64,000 nt of DNA. It comes from Sepiola atlantica (taxonomy: Eukaryota > Mollusca > Cephalopoda > Sepiida > Sepiolidae). This document shows, piece after piece, positions 51,467 through 64,000 of this stretch. How positions within the stretch are numbered: the first letter of the stretch is position 1; the number at the start of each line of letters is the position of its first letter. The translations under genes and the position numbers were made by a program. Where the stretch lies: assembly GCA_963556195.1 (NCBI GenBank), contig OY744525.1, positions 76,379,344 to 76,443,343 on the forward strand. The letters run 5' to 3'. The notes beneath the pieces are model-generated. The model was not told the DNA's origin. It saw nothing but the letters and a program-made list of their open reading frames with translations, and ran no database searches.

Positions 51467-52440
51467 TGGTTTTCCCTTGTTGTGGAGAGCTGTTGTTGGG
51501 AAAGCTAACTGTGACAGTATTCCAGGTCCATTGCTACACAACCTTCTTTTCCCAACATGCTCGTCTGGCAGTGGGCCTAAAAGGCTCTTGATGTGCACTG
51601 CTTATCGCTTTTAATTAGAGATAAGCCACAGGAGCTTCACCATATGCGATGCTCTGCTCCCCTCCAAAGAAGGCACAGAGAAAATTATTAGATCAAACAT
51701 TAGTTGGAAGCGCCTGAGACTCAAATCTAAGGATGAGGCCAGTAAAAGTGCAACTGTCTTCATACTCGACATCATCTTATGCATAGAAACACAACGGTGC
51801 TGTAATGAGCAAATATTGAGACATTGAGGCAGGAATTCTGGTACCCAAAACATCATGATGGAGGCTACACCATCACAATTAGACTTTAACATGTCGGATT
51901 CGACATGATTCTGTTTTTCTCAAGAAGTTCTGTCCATAATCATGGAAGGACGAAGACCACATTGCAGAAGCAGGGGCATATAGCCAAGTGTTGCCCGAAA
52001 GGATCATCCCAGCGAAGACTTCTGTTGCTATTCCGGTAAGGAAAAAACCTGTTACCACTGCAGCATAAGTAACTCCCTCAGTTTTTGCATAGATGAGGAT
52101 ATATAAACACGAGTTGGATTCAACTCTCATCTGATTATGATGATGATGATTGCTCTCTCGTTGTTCAGTAGTTCTTTGATTCTTCTGGTCATCCATCTTG
52201 AATTAGGACTGCACGCATGTAGACCTGGAACAAAAGCTTATCAAGAAGGAACAACAACTTTTGTACAGTTCACAGGTTTATTCATATATCTTGAAACAAA
52301 ATTATGAACTGTAGTTGTTTAAAGTACTCCAAATACTCCAACAGAAAGTAGTTATGATGTAATTTCCTATGATTCAATTGCTCACGGGTGGACAGCTCGG
52401 CCTCACCTCAATTTTAGTAGTAGTTGTAACAAACAGAATT
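51467..52440. other. No gene recognised
   Basis: Minus-strand frames at 51611-51892 and 51879-52196 have no motif. Plus-strand codons near 52010-52060 give a CCYSGKEKTCYHC stretch that looks like a zinc knuckle, so part of this may be a retroelement relic. Confidence 0.35.
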
Positions 52441-52444
52441 CTTA

Positions 52445-52732
52445 TTGTCAGTGATGGAAGGAAAGGAAAGACCGACTGTTCCCATTATACAACACGAGGA
52501 GGTCTGTAGTTTCTTCCCCAGCACTCTTTCCTTGAAACTAAAAGCCCAAGTAAAGGAGCCTCTGAGAAAAAGTCAGCAATTTCCCAAGAGGCCATCATGT
52601 CCACCTTCGGCTAACAAAGTTTCAGCAGAAAAGTTAGCCAAAGAGAGGTTGCAACTGCAGCCATCAACATCCACATCAACGACAGCTGCAGTGAAGAGGA
52701 AACATCTAGTCCCCTCTTCAGAATCTGAATAG
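52445..52732 (+). CDS. Unrecognised 95-codon Ser/Thr/Lys-rich frame
   Basis: Low-complexity, with a STSTSTTAAVKRKH stretch and an acidic SSESE end. It stops inside the palindrome at 52717-52796. The sequence after the stop (ESRNEEEDS) continues the acidic style in the same frame, so the stop looks like damage. It may be the disordered N-terminus of a retroelement ORF1. No family is assigned. Confidence 0.3.
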   Translation: MSVMEGKERPTVPIIQHEEVCSFFPSTLSLKLKAQVKEPLRKSQQFPKRPSCPPSANKVSAEKLAKERLQLQPSTSTSTTAAVKRKHLVPSSESE

Positions 52733-52796
52733 GAGTCCAGAAATGAAGAGGAGGATTCCCTCCTCTTCATTTCTGGACTCCTCTTCAGATTCTGAA
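52717..52796. repeat. Palindrome, 38 bp arms, 4-base loop
   Basis: Arms 52717-52754 and 52759-52796 are inverted copies with one mismatch around the loop ATTC. The inner 23 bp are perfect (GGAGTCCAGAAATGAAGAGG and GGAGG side). Confidence 0.92.
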
Positions 52797-53227
52797 TTAT
52801 GATCATGGAAGCCTCAGTCTAAGGAGAAGAGTGAGCCAAAAAAGGACAAGAAGAAGGAAGCTGAGCCCCACTCCCCCATAAATGTCAACATGACAAACAA
52901 CTCTGCACAGCCCCACTGAACCCAAACCCAACTGCACAAACAATCTCTTCCCCTATTACAACTCCCTCTGCTTTGCCTCACTTTCAATCTTCAGACAGAG
53001 GAGTTGAGACAGAGGTGGAGTGGGCAAGATGTCAGTCAACCTCCCCACTCATTACAAGAATGGTAAAACCTTCCTACTTGGAGACCGGATTAGGCAGTGA
53101 CAAGTCCGCCACTATCACCTGAGGTATCCTCATCTGTGAGAGTGTCGATATGGCTATACAGGTAGTTTGGGGAGATTTCTTCGCATCCTTTACGGGAAAG
53201 CAATTGAATAGAGACAAATTACATTTT
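52797..53227. other. No gene recognised
   Basis: Pro/Ser/Thr-rich coding-like texture on the plus strand (52850-53120) but no motif. Confidence 0.35.
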
Positions 53228-53455
53228 GATCTAGCCTTCAGGCTAGAATCAAAGTGTAGAATCTGTGCAGTTTTAAGATGCCATCCTCCCAGCCATTGCT
53301 TATTCCTTTCTGTTGCTCTCATTCGTCAAGGAATACTGACAGGACTAGTATACAGATATTTTTGTTCCCAATCAGAGTGCTTTTTTTTAAGGCAATGAAT
53401 TTTCCCTACATTGAAAAACAACATTGTGTCTAACTTTGCTGTCGTCAGGAGGCAA
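53228..53455 (+). mobile_element. U2-headed SINE, degenerate copy with internal deletion
   Basis: GATCTAGCCTTCAGGCTAGA, then ATCAAAGTGTAGAATCTGT, is the U2-like head. It jumps directly to GCAGTTTTAAGATGCCATCC and TCCCAGCC (body). After unrelated sequence the tail reads TTGTGTCTAACTTTGC with GTCAGGAGGCAATAGTAAA. Old and rearranged. Confidence 0.6.
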
Positions 53456-53489
53456 TAGTAAAAAAATTACATTTTCATAAATGGAATAG

Positions 53490-53900
53490 ATAATATATGG
53501 AATGAGTGGATAAGCATGATGACAGACTAGTTAAAATAATAGCACAAGCGCATCTTTAAAGTACCGATATTTCGGTCATGGAAACAATCCAAACAAAACA
53601 AGGGCTTTACTGGAAAAAGAATGCCGTTTTATACAGAAAAATGTCGAAGAAAATCCGGAGGGAAGGTGGAAGGCGTAGTATTAACTTCAGAGAAGTGTGA
53701 AAAGGAAAAGTTGGTAGATAGGAGAGGGGGGCAAGGAAAGAGTGGGAGTAAGATAGGTGGGTATTTGATTGGGTGAGCGAGATAGATAGGAAATGTAGTG
53801 GTGTGGGTAGGAGAGGTGCTAGGATCAGCCACATACGGGATGGGGAGGTAGTAGGTCAAGTATGAAATAGAGAGAGGAGGCGATGAGAGGGAAGAAAAAA
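53490..53900 (+). repeat. Dispersed repeat family G with purine-rich tail, copy 2
   Basis: AATGAGTGGATAAGCATGAT, GTACCGATATTTCGGTCATG and TTTTATACAGAAAAATGTCG, then a GGA/GGGG-rich tract (53655-53890), parallel to 5565-5965. The Pro/Ser/Tyr-rich minus-strand frames are the complement of the purine tract. Confidence 0.55.
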
Positions 53901-54295
53901 GAGACCATCACTCTGCAATTTTGCATTGAGCATTTCTTGTTGTGTACAACCTGATCTTTTCCCCTCCCACTTTTAAATCATCTTTTCATTGCACGTTTTC
54001 ATTCTACACATCTATGATGGCAGCGATGGTATAGAATTTTTTATAGAACCCTTTTTGCTCAACGTAAATTTCAAAGATTTTTCCCAGATTTTCACACAAA
54101 AAAAAGCGATTACGATCCACCGTTATTTCATTTTGAAAGATCTTTTAGGCTAACAACAAAAAAAAGCAACAACACACATTCACAGACAGACGGACACACA
54201 TAACATGCTGAAATAATAAAAACCAAGCGAAAAGCTAAAATATAATTCTAGAAAAACATTACAAGAAAAACAAAAATTATAACAACAGCAACAAC
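53901..54295. other. AT-rich sequence, nothing recognised
   Basis: No motif. Confidence 0.45.

Positions 54296-54349
<54 letters not shown>
54296..54349. repeat. (TAA)n microsatellite
   Basis: About 18 units. Confidence 0.97.
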
Positions 54350-54811
54350 GAACAAGTGAAAACCTAATCATTTTCTAGCTTTTGGTGCACACAGACATTT
54401 TTTTTTCTTCTTCCCCAGCTTCTCGCCCGAGATTGCAAGCGAGAAGCGTTGAACTATTATTGTAAAATCGTTCTAAACGTGGTGCACACAAAGATACAGA
54501 AATCGAATTGTCTACGCAACATGCGAAATTGAATGAGTGTCAGTTATCGAGAATCGAGCGGTGGGGACAGACTTCTGTGTACAATAGCGTTTATTCTATT
54601 AGTGAACAATAAGAAAGTGTACATGTACACTAATCATGAATTAAGCTCTTTCGCTAAACGAACAAAAAAAAAACAACAAAAAAAAAACAAGACAAAACAA
54701 CAACAATCCCCCAAAAATGCATGATGAGAAAGGGAGAAAATAAAAGCAATTTTTTTTAGGGGCGTATAGAAATATTTCTTTGAAGCTTACAAAGTCAAAA
54801 CACACACGGCG
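54350..54811. other. Unassigned sequence
   Basis: A-rich at 54660-54715. No gene. Confidence 0.45.
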
Positions 54812-54878
54812 TGAAGTAGCTTAGTGGTTAGGCTAGCCGACTGGAACTTTTACAGCTCTGTTCCGTTTTTGACTCCAA
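54812..54878 (+). mobile_element. tRNA-like SINE head
   Basis: GAAGTAGCTTAGTGGTTAGG has a good A-box (TAGCTTAGTGG), and a B-box-like GTTTTTGACTCC follows at 54865-54876, about 45 bases on. The acceptor stem is not paired. Confidence 0.55.
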
Positions 54879-56681
<1,803 letters not shown>

Positions 56682-56859
56682 TGGAAGTTTTTCAACCATT
56701 AAAACTATATAAAAAAAAAAAAAAAAACCTGAAGTCTTAAGTCGTTCAGTGGAAAATCACTCATGTAAGCCAATTTAATTGTTTCAGTTATTATATTAGT
56801 TTGCTTCTAACATTATTTAAGGGATCATCAGTTGTTTACCATGAAAAACTGTTTTGGGA

Positions 56860-56861
<2 letters not shown>

Positions 56862-56897
<36 letters not shown>
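56862..56897. repeat. (TA)n microsatellite
   Basis: About 18 TA units. Confidence 0.97.
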
Positions 56898-56900
<3 letters not shown>

Positions 56901-56948
56901 TTTAACGTCACTTTTCCCTTGTTCGGGGGTCAGATGTTTTTTGATATT

Positions 56949-57059
56949 TCACAAGCTCACTCTCCAGTCTTCACAGTTCAGCAAGTCAACTGTCTTCGAA
57001 CCCCACTCTATACAGTCATGTTCAATCACTTGCTTCCAAGTCATCCTTGACCGGCCAAC
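56949..57059 (-). pseudogene. Non-LTR ORF2 extreme C-terminus
   Basis: Minus-strand codons give VGRSRMTWKQVIEHDCIEWG, SKTVDLLN and CEDWRVSL followed by TGA (56949-56951). The GRxRxTWxxxVxxD...W..L form is the same functional tail as at 1036-1270, but from a different element. Only 36 codons are intact. Upstream sequence is lost. Confidence 0.75.
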
Positions 57060-57122
57060 CTCTCTGCAATTCAAGACATCCATGCTTCTAAATACAGTAT
57101 TTCACTCCTAAGTAAATTTTAT

Positions 57123-57213
57123 TTCAAATGTTTTACTCAAAACATAGTACATCGGTCTCCATTTTGTTTTGTTTATTAAAATGGAGACCGGTGTAAAATA
57201 AACACATTTGAAA
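57123..57213. repeat. Small foldback, 17 bp inner arms
   Basis: ACATCGGTCTCCATTTT (57149-57165) and its inverse (57178-57194) differ at one base and flank a 12-base loop. Outer TTCAAATGT / ACATTTGAA words also pair. Confidence 0.8.
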
Positions 57214-59470
57214 AGAGATTCTCTAATTATTCATGGCAAAAGTGTTCACAATTTACGAGGCTGCCATGTTTTTATTGATTTTTAACAAGCTGTTTTTAAA
57301 AACTAAAGATTAGTGTTGCTAACCACGTGTAGAGCACAGTTATCATTAACGTATGCTGGTCAGGAAGTAGGTGATCATTCTATGTTAAATTTATGTAGGA
57401 ATTAATCCTTGTAAATTATCTTGTTGATTTTTTTATATTACTATTTTGCAGATATTGGTCCAAGCTGTTTACGTAAAGGTAAAATATTATTTTCTTTTGG
57501 TTAAAAAGTTTGGATTAAAGATTCGAAATTTACCCATTTAACAATTCCAAATTAAAAATAATTATACAATACTGCTGATAATAATTCCGTTATAATAGTG
57601 GCATGGTTGAACAATTCTGCAGTTTCTTAACACAAATCGATCATAAAACTCAACTTTTACCAATAAATTTTATTTTGAGCCAGAAATTACTTTTGAACTG
57701 ACAGTCTAAATTAAGTAAGAGTCATGATAAAATAATTTAACCCAAGCTTTCAAATTTGAAGTTACATTATTTATCATATCAATTAAAGATGTATTTCAAA
57801 CTAAATGGAAAATAAATTATCAATATATTTAAATTATTAATAAATTGCATTCTTTTTCAGTTTGTTTTTGTTTTTTGCTGATATTTATTTATTTTTTTCA
57901 AATGTTTTTATTAAATATTCGCACCGACCCGGTAACTCTTTTAGCAAGAGAAGCTTTCTGATATACACCTTAAATTTCATTAGATAATCAACAGATAGGA
58001 TTATCCAATGAAATCGTTCGATTTGAATATTTCAAATTGCATCATCATTCACAGGGCAAGTCTGTAATATCATTTGCTTAAGAGATTAATGATTTCCTTC
58101 AAATTACCAACTTTAGAACAGACAATAAGAATGGGATAAATATAAACCAAATAAGAAATAGTAATTACAGTCTCAAAAAATGAAAACTTGCCAAACTAGA
58201 CATTTACAAAACTTCCTTTGTATACACCTTCCGCATTTGCGCACACATAAAATTAAACGTTCTTCTTAATTACGTTTGCTATGAATTCTAAGGTGATTTG
58301 AAGGCTGTCACGAACGAAAATGCACATATACATGCTAAGCTGTCTCCTACATTAATAAATGTATACATTTTTACTTTTAAAATAATTAATGGCTAGCAAA
58401 AAAAATCAGTTACTTAGTGAATGAAAGAGCTATTTCATTCAGCTTTGGGAAGCATTTACACTGTTGAATACAAAGTCATTTAGGCGAAATTGACTTTTTT
58501 TTATGGAAGTTGCTCCAGACAAGGCACTTGATGAAAGTAGATCATCCTAATAATAAAAATGGAGAGGAAGGTAGAATCACTTAAAGACAAATCAAGCCTG
58601 AAAGAAACCCCACCACCAGTGTTCAATCACCTTGACTCTAAACAGGCGAGCAAAAAAGTAAGCCTTTCAAGAGCCCAATAGCGAAGGAAGGAGTTACAAG
58701 GCTGGCTGATAAAAAAGGTCCCTAATACTTCAACAGTCCCGTTATGCCCACATCGTTTGCATCTATTTTTATTTTGTTCTATGTTTTGCATTGCCACCCA
58801 GAATTAGGGTTACTGTTATAGTTAAGGAAGGGAACTTGTGTTTTTTTTTTTATTTTTATCATTCCACACTTCATTATCCTTGCCACTACTAAATGATTGT
58901 AAATAAGTAACTGGAGTTACATGTTGGATAGTATAATTTTTGTTTGTTCTTATTAAAAAACAATTACTCGGATAAATATAGAGATTTAAAAGAAATAAGT
59001 ACGTGTTGTATTGGGCCAATGTGGCCTGGCATTCTGTTTGCATTTCTCTTTTCTTATTTACTTTTCATTGAATATGCCGTTTCACATTTTATTTTTTCTT
59101 CACATTATTTTCGATTAAATGGCTTTTGTCAACGCAGTTTCTTCTTCCTGTTTTGCTTTCTTTATTTAGCTTTCTTCTAACAGAATGCTTTCGAAATTAT
59201 TATCATAATTTTTTGTTACAAGCACGCACGTGAAACACCAAAATTTAAATAACTACAAAAATAGATTTGTCTAAGACTCCTGGCAGGTTTTCACTGTCTG
59301 CTAATACCGGGAAACGCTGGGTCGGGTCAGATAGTACGCAAATCAAGAAAACCAACCTCTCAAAATCAGAATAGAACAAAATTATGATAGCAGATATTAG
59401 ACAAAGGACTCAATATCATATCGGATAGAGCGGTATCAAAATAATAATAAATTCTACTTGATATTTATTT
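57214..59470. other. No gene recognised
   Basis: AT-rich. GGGAAACGCTGGGTCGGGTC (59310-59329) resembles the CCCGGGCAACGC end of family H. Frames at 58822-59180 have no motif. Confidence 0.4.
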
Positions 59471-59722
59471 ACCTCCCACAGTGGTAAGATGTGACACAAG
59501 GTCGGGACAGTGGGATTGAAAAGCCAACACCCTAGAGGATGAGTACCTTGGCCTGCAAAAAATGCCGGTAGGGGCACCTCAGGCGATTAGCAATAAACTA
59601 ACCTCTTCTCAAATTTGACCGGCAGAATCAAGGCCCGAAGGCCAAGACGGTACCGGTCTACAGAGTGTAGCATCCCTTGGAACAGATACTACACTCTGAT
59701 CTTAGCCAAAAGGCCAAAGAGG
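59471..59722 (-). mobile_element. U2-headed SINE, copy 6
   Basis: Minus-strand copy with an intact head: CTTTGGCCTTTTGGCTAAGA, then TCAGAGTGTAGTATCTGTTC (59720 downward). The body keeps GTCTTGGCCTTCGGGCCTTG, GGTGCCCCTACCGG and CACATCTTACC but has a ~60 bp internal deletion and lacks the final CCTAACTCC tail. Confidence 0.8.
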
Positions 59723-59756
59723 GATTTTTAGTTTGTTTCTTTTTAAACTTTTGTTC

Positions 59757-59990
59757 ACCCCCCAACCAGACATATTGCAAGTGAAGTGTAAGGGGCTACT
59801 GTGATAAGGGCCAAACCTGGGTTAGAAGTTGGGTAGTAAGATGTTTATTCACATTACATTTAAATTTGTGTATTTTGGTATGAGAATAGAGTATGGTGTC
59901 ATCAGCAAATGCACTCATCTCAGATACGATTGCATCAAGGAGGTCGTTTTGGTTGACTGACGTAAGACTGTAATATTGCTTACGCAATTT
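59757..59990 (-). pseudogene. Non-LTR reverse transcriptase catalytic-box fragment
   Basis: Minus-strand frame 59987-59796 contains NDLLDAIVSEMSAFADDTIL with YSHTK following. FADD is the YxDD-type catalytic box of reverse transcriptase, and NDL-DAI is the usual lead-in of jockey/CR1-type elements. The next codons, NKHLTTQLLTQVWPLSQ, fit the D-helix position loosely. Only this ~60-codon island remains. It lies 35 bp from a SINE in the same orientation. Confidence 0.75.
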
Positions 59991-60070
59991 TATAAATGCT
60001 ATACTTGTTATTGAGCACTTCTCAAAATATTGGTTTTATGTTCACCTTATTAAGATATTTTAACTTGATC

Positions 60071-60105
<35 letters not shown>

Positions 60106-60494
60106 GACAATAAAATCCACTTTAAAATTTATTGAAATGAAGTGTTATGATTTATTATTGTTATAGGTCTGTTCAATAGGAAATAGACTCCTTTACTTGT
60201 CCAAGATATTCGGTTCTGTTTTCTCTCTCTCTCTCCAGCTATGGGTTAAATAGTATTACTACTCTCTGTCAATATAGAAAGAGAGGAAGTGAAGGCAAGT
60301 TAAAGGAAGTGGTGACAGAGTGAAAGTGAGAGAGAAGCTGACAAAGAGTAGCATTATCGCCTATTTCTTATCTTCTCACTGACTTTCTTTGTCACTGTAG
60401 AAAGAAAATATTTTAGTACGTACTTCGTGTAATCAAAATATATAGAAAAATAGCTTAAAGAAACAAACATGAATTAACTCAGCTTTAGTATTAG

Positions 60495-60495
<1 letters not shown>
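59991..60495. other. AT-rich sequence with TA tract and repeat K
   Basis: TA tract at 60075-60103. GA/GT-rich 60280-60345. ATTAACTCAGCTTTAGTATT (60472-60491) is repeat K, leading into the TAA array. Confidence 0.55.

Positions 60496-60496
<1 letters not shown>

Positions 60497-60578
<82 letters not shown>
60497..60578. repeat. (TAA)n microsatellite
   Basis: About 27 units, directly downstream of repeat K. Confidence 0.97.
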
Positions 60579-60649
60579 CATCAATACTCATACTCCAGAG
60601 AACAACTCGTTATTGCCGGTGAGCAATCTCACTGAGAACTCCTAGTGAG

Positions 60650-60652
<3 letters not shown>

Positions 60653-60702
<50 letters not shown>
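60653..60702. repeat. (TA)n microsatellite
   Basis: About 24 TA units. Confidence 0.97.
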
Positions 60703-60703
<1 letters not shown>

Positions 60704-61364
60704 CGAATTAAGAACAGAAACGTTTTTATACTTATAACATTTTATTCTTATCCATTAAAGTAAGTTGGAAATACATACATATATATATTTGTTATTCGTG
60801 ATTTCTTTTTCATATTATAATTTTTAATCATGTATAAATTCCTGTCCGTTACTGTAAATATCAAACACAAATAACAACAGGTTGTGTTTTTAGGGGGGGG
60901 GGGGGACTTTTACGATTAAATTCAATACCACATTTCCGTCATCACAGCCAAACGGGGACAGAACTTTTTAAAAAGATGGAAAAGAATCTTCGGGCACAAT
61001 TTATAAGAAAGAAAAAAAATTTCTTAAAATAAAAAAACATCTAGATTATATAAGAGAGTCGAAAGTATCAGAATACATAAAGTAAACACTTGCAAGAGAG
61101 AAACTGAGACTTTGGAAAACCCTTGGGGGAAAAGCAAAAATGGTGCCGCTTTCCAATGGCACCACCTTTTTCTACCAAAAGATCTGGCCTGATTTTCACA
61201 TCCTGTTGAAAACTTAAACTTGCCTTTGTTGCATGTTTTTCTCCCACCAAAATTACTCAGTCCAGGCTTATGATAAGAAATACATATATATATTACTGAC
61301 GTGTGTGTGTGTGTGCGTGTCTACATACATATATATAAAAATGTACATATACATATGTTAGAAG
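60703..61364. other. No gene recognised
   Basis: G-run at 60893-60904. Short TG tract at 61301-61314. The 60-codon frame at 61068-61250 has no motif. Confidence 0.45.
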
Positions 61365-61926
61365 GCTCACAGAACGGGTAAAATTAATTCCCAAAAAAGA
61401 ACAGTCTTGCACCACTTTTATGTCTCCTTACGCAGATTAAAATCAACATATAATGATACTAAACTGTATGTCTAGAATCTTTAATTCAATTTTGATCAAA
61501 ATTAATTACATGATTTAGATTCTAGAAAATGTCTCAAATGGTTTAGGCTAATTGGTTCTTAAGAAGAAATTGAAATTCAGGGAATTTTGCTTAATTGGTG
61601 TCAAATGAATATGGATCAAAATCAATGCAAATCTGAAATATCTGAATGTTCAAATGAGAGGTTGTGCTCATATTATGCCCACTAAACTCCCTTTAAAATA
61701 CTTCAAAGAAACTGAAATTTGGGGAATATTTATCAATTGATATATTATATTTGAATTTTCATGAAGAGCTTCCACACCCCTTTTGCATAAAACTAAAACT
61801 AAATATAGCCCACATTTGGACCCATTACGCCTAGCAGCTATGTTTCAAAATGCATAATGATCGGTGCATTAGTTGATGAGTGAACCATACAAACAAATAT
61901 ATAAACATATACACATACCTAACTTT

Positions 61927-61930
<4 letters not shown>
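61365..61930 (+). repeat. Dispersed repeat family C, copy 6
   Basis: CACAGAACGGGTAAAATTAA, TGTCTCCTTACGCAGATTAA, CTGTATGTCTAGAATCTTTA, AAAGAAACTGAAATTTGGGG and ATGATCGGTGCATTAGTTGA, ending ACACATACCTAACTTTACAC, then a TA tract. Confidence 0.85.

Positions 61931-61935
<5 letters not shown>

Positions 61936-61971
<36 letters not shown>
61936..61971. repeat. (TA)n microsatellite
   Basis: About 17 units, growing from the 3' end of family C copy 6. Confidence 0.97.
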
Positions 61972-61976
<5 letters not shown>

Positions 61977-62339
61977 GATAGAGAGTTCTGCTAATGGTAA
62001 GAACTACATATTCTGTTCGACTTACTCTTGTATTTTTATAAAAGATCTTATACCTACTGAGCCATCTTTTATTCATGAATGTAAGGAAGAATTATTCAAT
62101 TCTCACTTTGTGCAAATATGAAAATTCACGATGGCAAAAAGAAAAGTGGCAAAATAATATCCAAATCTAATTCGAGAATGATTCCCCAAATGTTTGACTG
62201 CGTCTGAATGTGATTATGCAACTCAGAAACCACAGAAAAAATATCCCCATGAAATTTGCTATGTATACTAATGGGATCCCCAGAAGGGTTTTTTAGTGAG
62301 TTATTTTTTGAACATTCATATCCACCCACATATTCCACT

Positions 62340-62590
62340 ACCTATCTATTTCTGTTCATATCTATCTCAGTCTGTTCATATTTATCTATCTGTCCATCAT
62401 TCTCATCATATGTATAGATGTATCTCAGTCTGTTCATAACTATGTATGTATGTATGTATATCTTTCTCTATCTATCTATCTCAGTCTGTTCATAACTATG
62501 CATGCCTGTATGTATCTATGTGTGTATATATATATATGTATCTATTTATCTATGTATCTCTCTATATATTTATCTTGCTATCTTTCATTC
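62340..62590. repeat. CTAT/TGTA-rich tandem region
   Basis: ATCTCAGTCTGTTCATAACT-type units recur about four times (62360-62500) among CTAT and GTAT tetranucleotides. One unit also matches family H at 47070-47090. Confidence 0.75.
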
Positions 62591-63231
62591 TGGTATAGGT
62601 ATGGATCTTTGTGTGTATATCTATCTAGGATAAAATCAAATCATAATATTATTATTTAACATTTAACTTGATTTTCTTGAAAATGCATTTCATTCATTTA
62701 AGTTACAAAAGTAGTGTTTTTTTAAACATGCGATATATTTTTAAAATTTAATGGGAAGTAATCATGTGCAATTACAATGAGTTATTTTTCTTGAGTTCTT
62801 CTCGCAAAGTTATCTCGGCAAAATTAAAAAAATAATATGTAATAGTAATAATAAAATGATTTTTGAAATGTGTGTACATATGGATAAACATTGTTAAGTG
62901 TTGATTTTCATAGCTTCATTATAATATTTAAAATTTTAATTATTAAAAATCAATATATATTAATACAATTGAAAATTCACACAAAATAATGATGCGTAAA
63001 TAAACACGTTATTATTTTTTTTATTTACTATTAATCGCTTATTTCTTTTAAAATCAGAATTATAATAGCACAAACTCTTAAAGCATATTCAAAGGTAATT
63101 GTATGATTTAATTTTCATCATTTCATAAGATGTCTGAAAGATTTCCAATTAATAAAAATATTGGCTTTCTCAATTTTCTAGGGTAATGTCAAACAAAAAT
63201 TAAAATATAACTACTCCTCAGTAACACCAGG

Positions 63232-63235
<4 letters not shown>
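62591..63235. other. AT-rich sequence, nothing recognised
   Basis: No motif. Confidence 0.45.

Positions 63236-63281
<46 letters not shown>
63236..63281. repeat. (TA)n microsatellite
   Basis: About 23 TA units. Confidence 0.97.
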
Positions 63282-63283
<2 letters not shown>

Positions 63284-64000
63284 TTCAGAGATAAACAAAT
63301 TTATGACATATTCATTTATATCTGTTGCAAGAATTCAACATCAACAACTGTTTAGTGTATGATCGTTTCTGAGACGAAATGGACCTTTTTGATACCAAGT
63401 ATCTCTATTAGCACAGGGTATAGGCACTAAAAATCGAAGTCAAACAGAGTACCAAAAATTACAATACACAGCAATTCGAGAAGATGTGGGAGCGTAGGGA
63501 CATGACAATTTCAATCCTTTTCTGAAAGAGCATACATAACAATGAAACCAGACATATAAAGGGACACAGTAGGAGAAAGGAAAAGTCTAAGTTAAAGAAC
63601 CAAAACAATTGAGTTATTCCCAGGAGTTCATATGATATAACATTTATTTATTAATAAAGTAGATCTTATGAATCCCCAGAATATATTAAATACTGCAGAT
63701 AAAATTAAGCCAATGGTTAACATGTTATGTTAAGCAGAGCTTTCATGTTAAAATTCGGTAGATTACAAAATTCATGACATAGTTAATTAAAATTTAATCT
63801 ATACTATAATATAAACGATGTGAATTTCATGTGTTTTGTCTATCATCATTATTGAAAAATGTTTTATTTCGTCTCTTCATCCACACATTGTTTAGTTCTT
63901 GAACTGATTTAAAATATACATACTGGAAATTATCTGAATTGAAATTGATAAAGTCTATCTGCTGATGAGGAAAATCATAGTTTTTTAAGTTTTACTCTGA
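63282..64000. other. No gene recognised
   Basis: AT-rich, without motif or repeat structure. A CTGATGA word at 63962 is not followed by a stem and GAAA. Confidence 0.45.

Noticed and set aside
63962..63990. Hammerhead core beginning CTGATGA
   Set aside because: No stem II and no GAAA at suitable distance.

Overview
The window is AT-rich, repeat-dominated DNA from an animal nuclear genome. I find no convincing host protein-coding gene, no rRNA or tRNA gene and no bacterial-style operon. The mix of repeats (dense TA microsatellites, Penelope-like elements, several non-LTR retrotransposon lineages, Tc1/mariner and hAT relics, SINEs with tRNA-, 5S- and U2-like heads) fits a mollusc, and I would guess a cephalopod. 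That placement is inference from repeat style; no marker gene confirms it.

Layout. 1-5.4 kb: an interspersed repeat, a LINE tail, a ~0.6 kb dispersed repeat (family C), and a PHD-finger LINE ORF1 interrupted by a hAT end. 5.4-9.8 kb: repeat families G, A and B, a LINE C-terminus and small hairpins. 10.5-14.8 kb: a decayed Tc1-like transposase, then a Penelope-like element (RT tail plus GIY-YIG nuclease) bracketed by inverted ~360 bp flanks. 15-20.2 kb: family C, two 5S-rRNA-headed SINEs and a tRNA-headed SINE. 20.7-22.5 kb: a compact cluster with a hammerhead-ribozyme-like sequence, a long hairpin carrying a second hammerhead core, a 657 bp inverted-repeat element with an uninterrupted GIY-YIG reading frame, and another foldback. 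23-33 kb: U2-snRNA-headed SINEs (including a head-to-tail pair), LINE and mariner relics. 33-43 kb: families A, B and P, a LINE with an RT catalytic box, a near-perfect 132 bp inverted repeat, a LINE nested in a LINE, and a second GIY-YIG relic. 43-46 kb: a four-unit minisatellite, a third hammerhead-like hairpin, and a structurally complete Tc1 element with inverted/direct-repeat ends inserted in a TA microsatellite. 46-64 kb: more family C, D and H repeats, minisatellites, a ~720 bp long inverted repeat, a 38 bp-arm palindrome, two more U2-SINEs, two LINE relics and microsatellites.

Nothing here works as a gene network. The shared theme is retroelement and transposon turnover. The strongest lead is the recurring link between long inverted repeats, hammerhead-type cores and Penelope/GIY-YIG relics. 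The second is a SINE family with a U2 snRNA-like 5' head. Nearly all coding relics are broken by stops or frameshifts. The 657 bp element's GIY-YIG frame and most of the Tc1 transposase are the least damaged.
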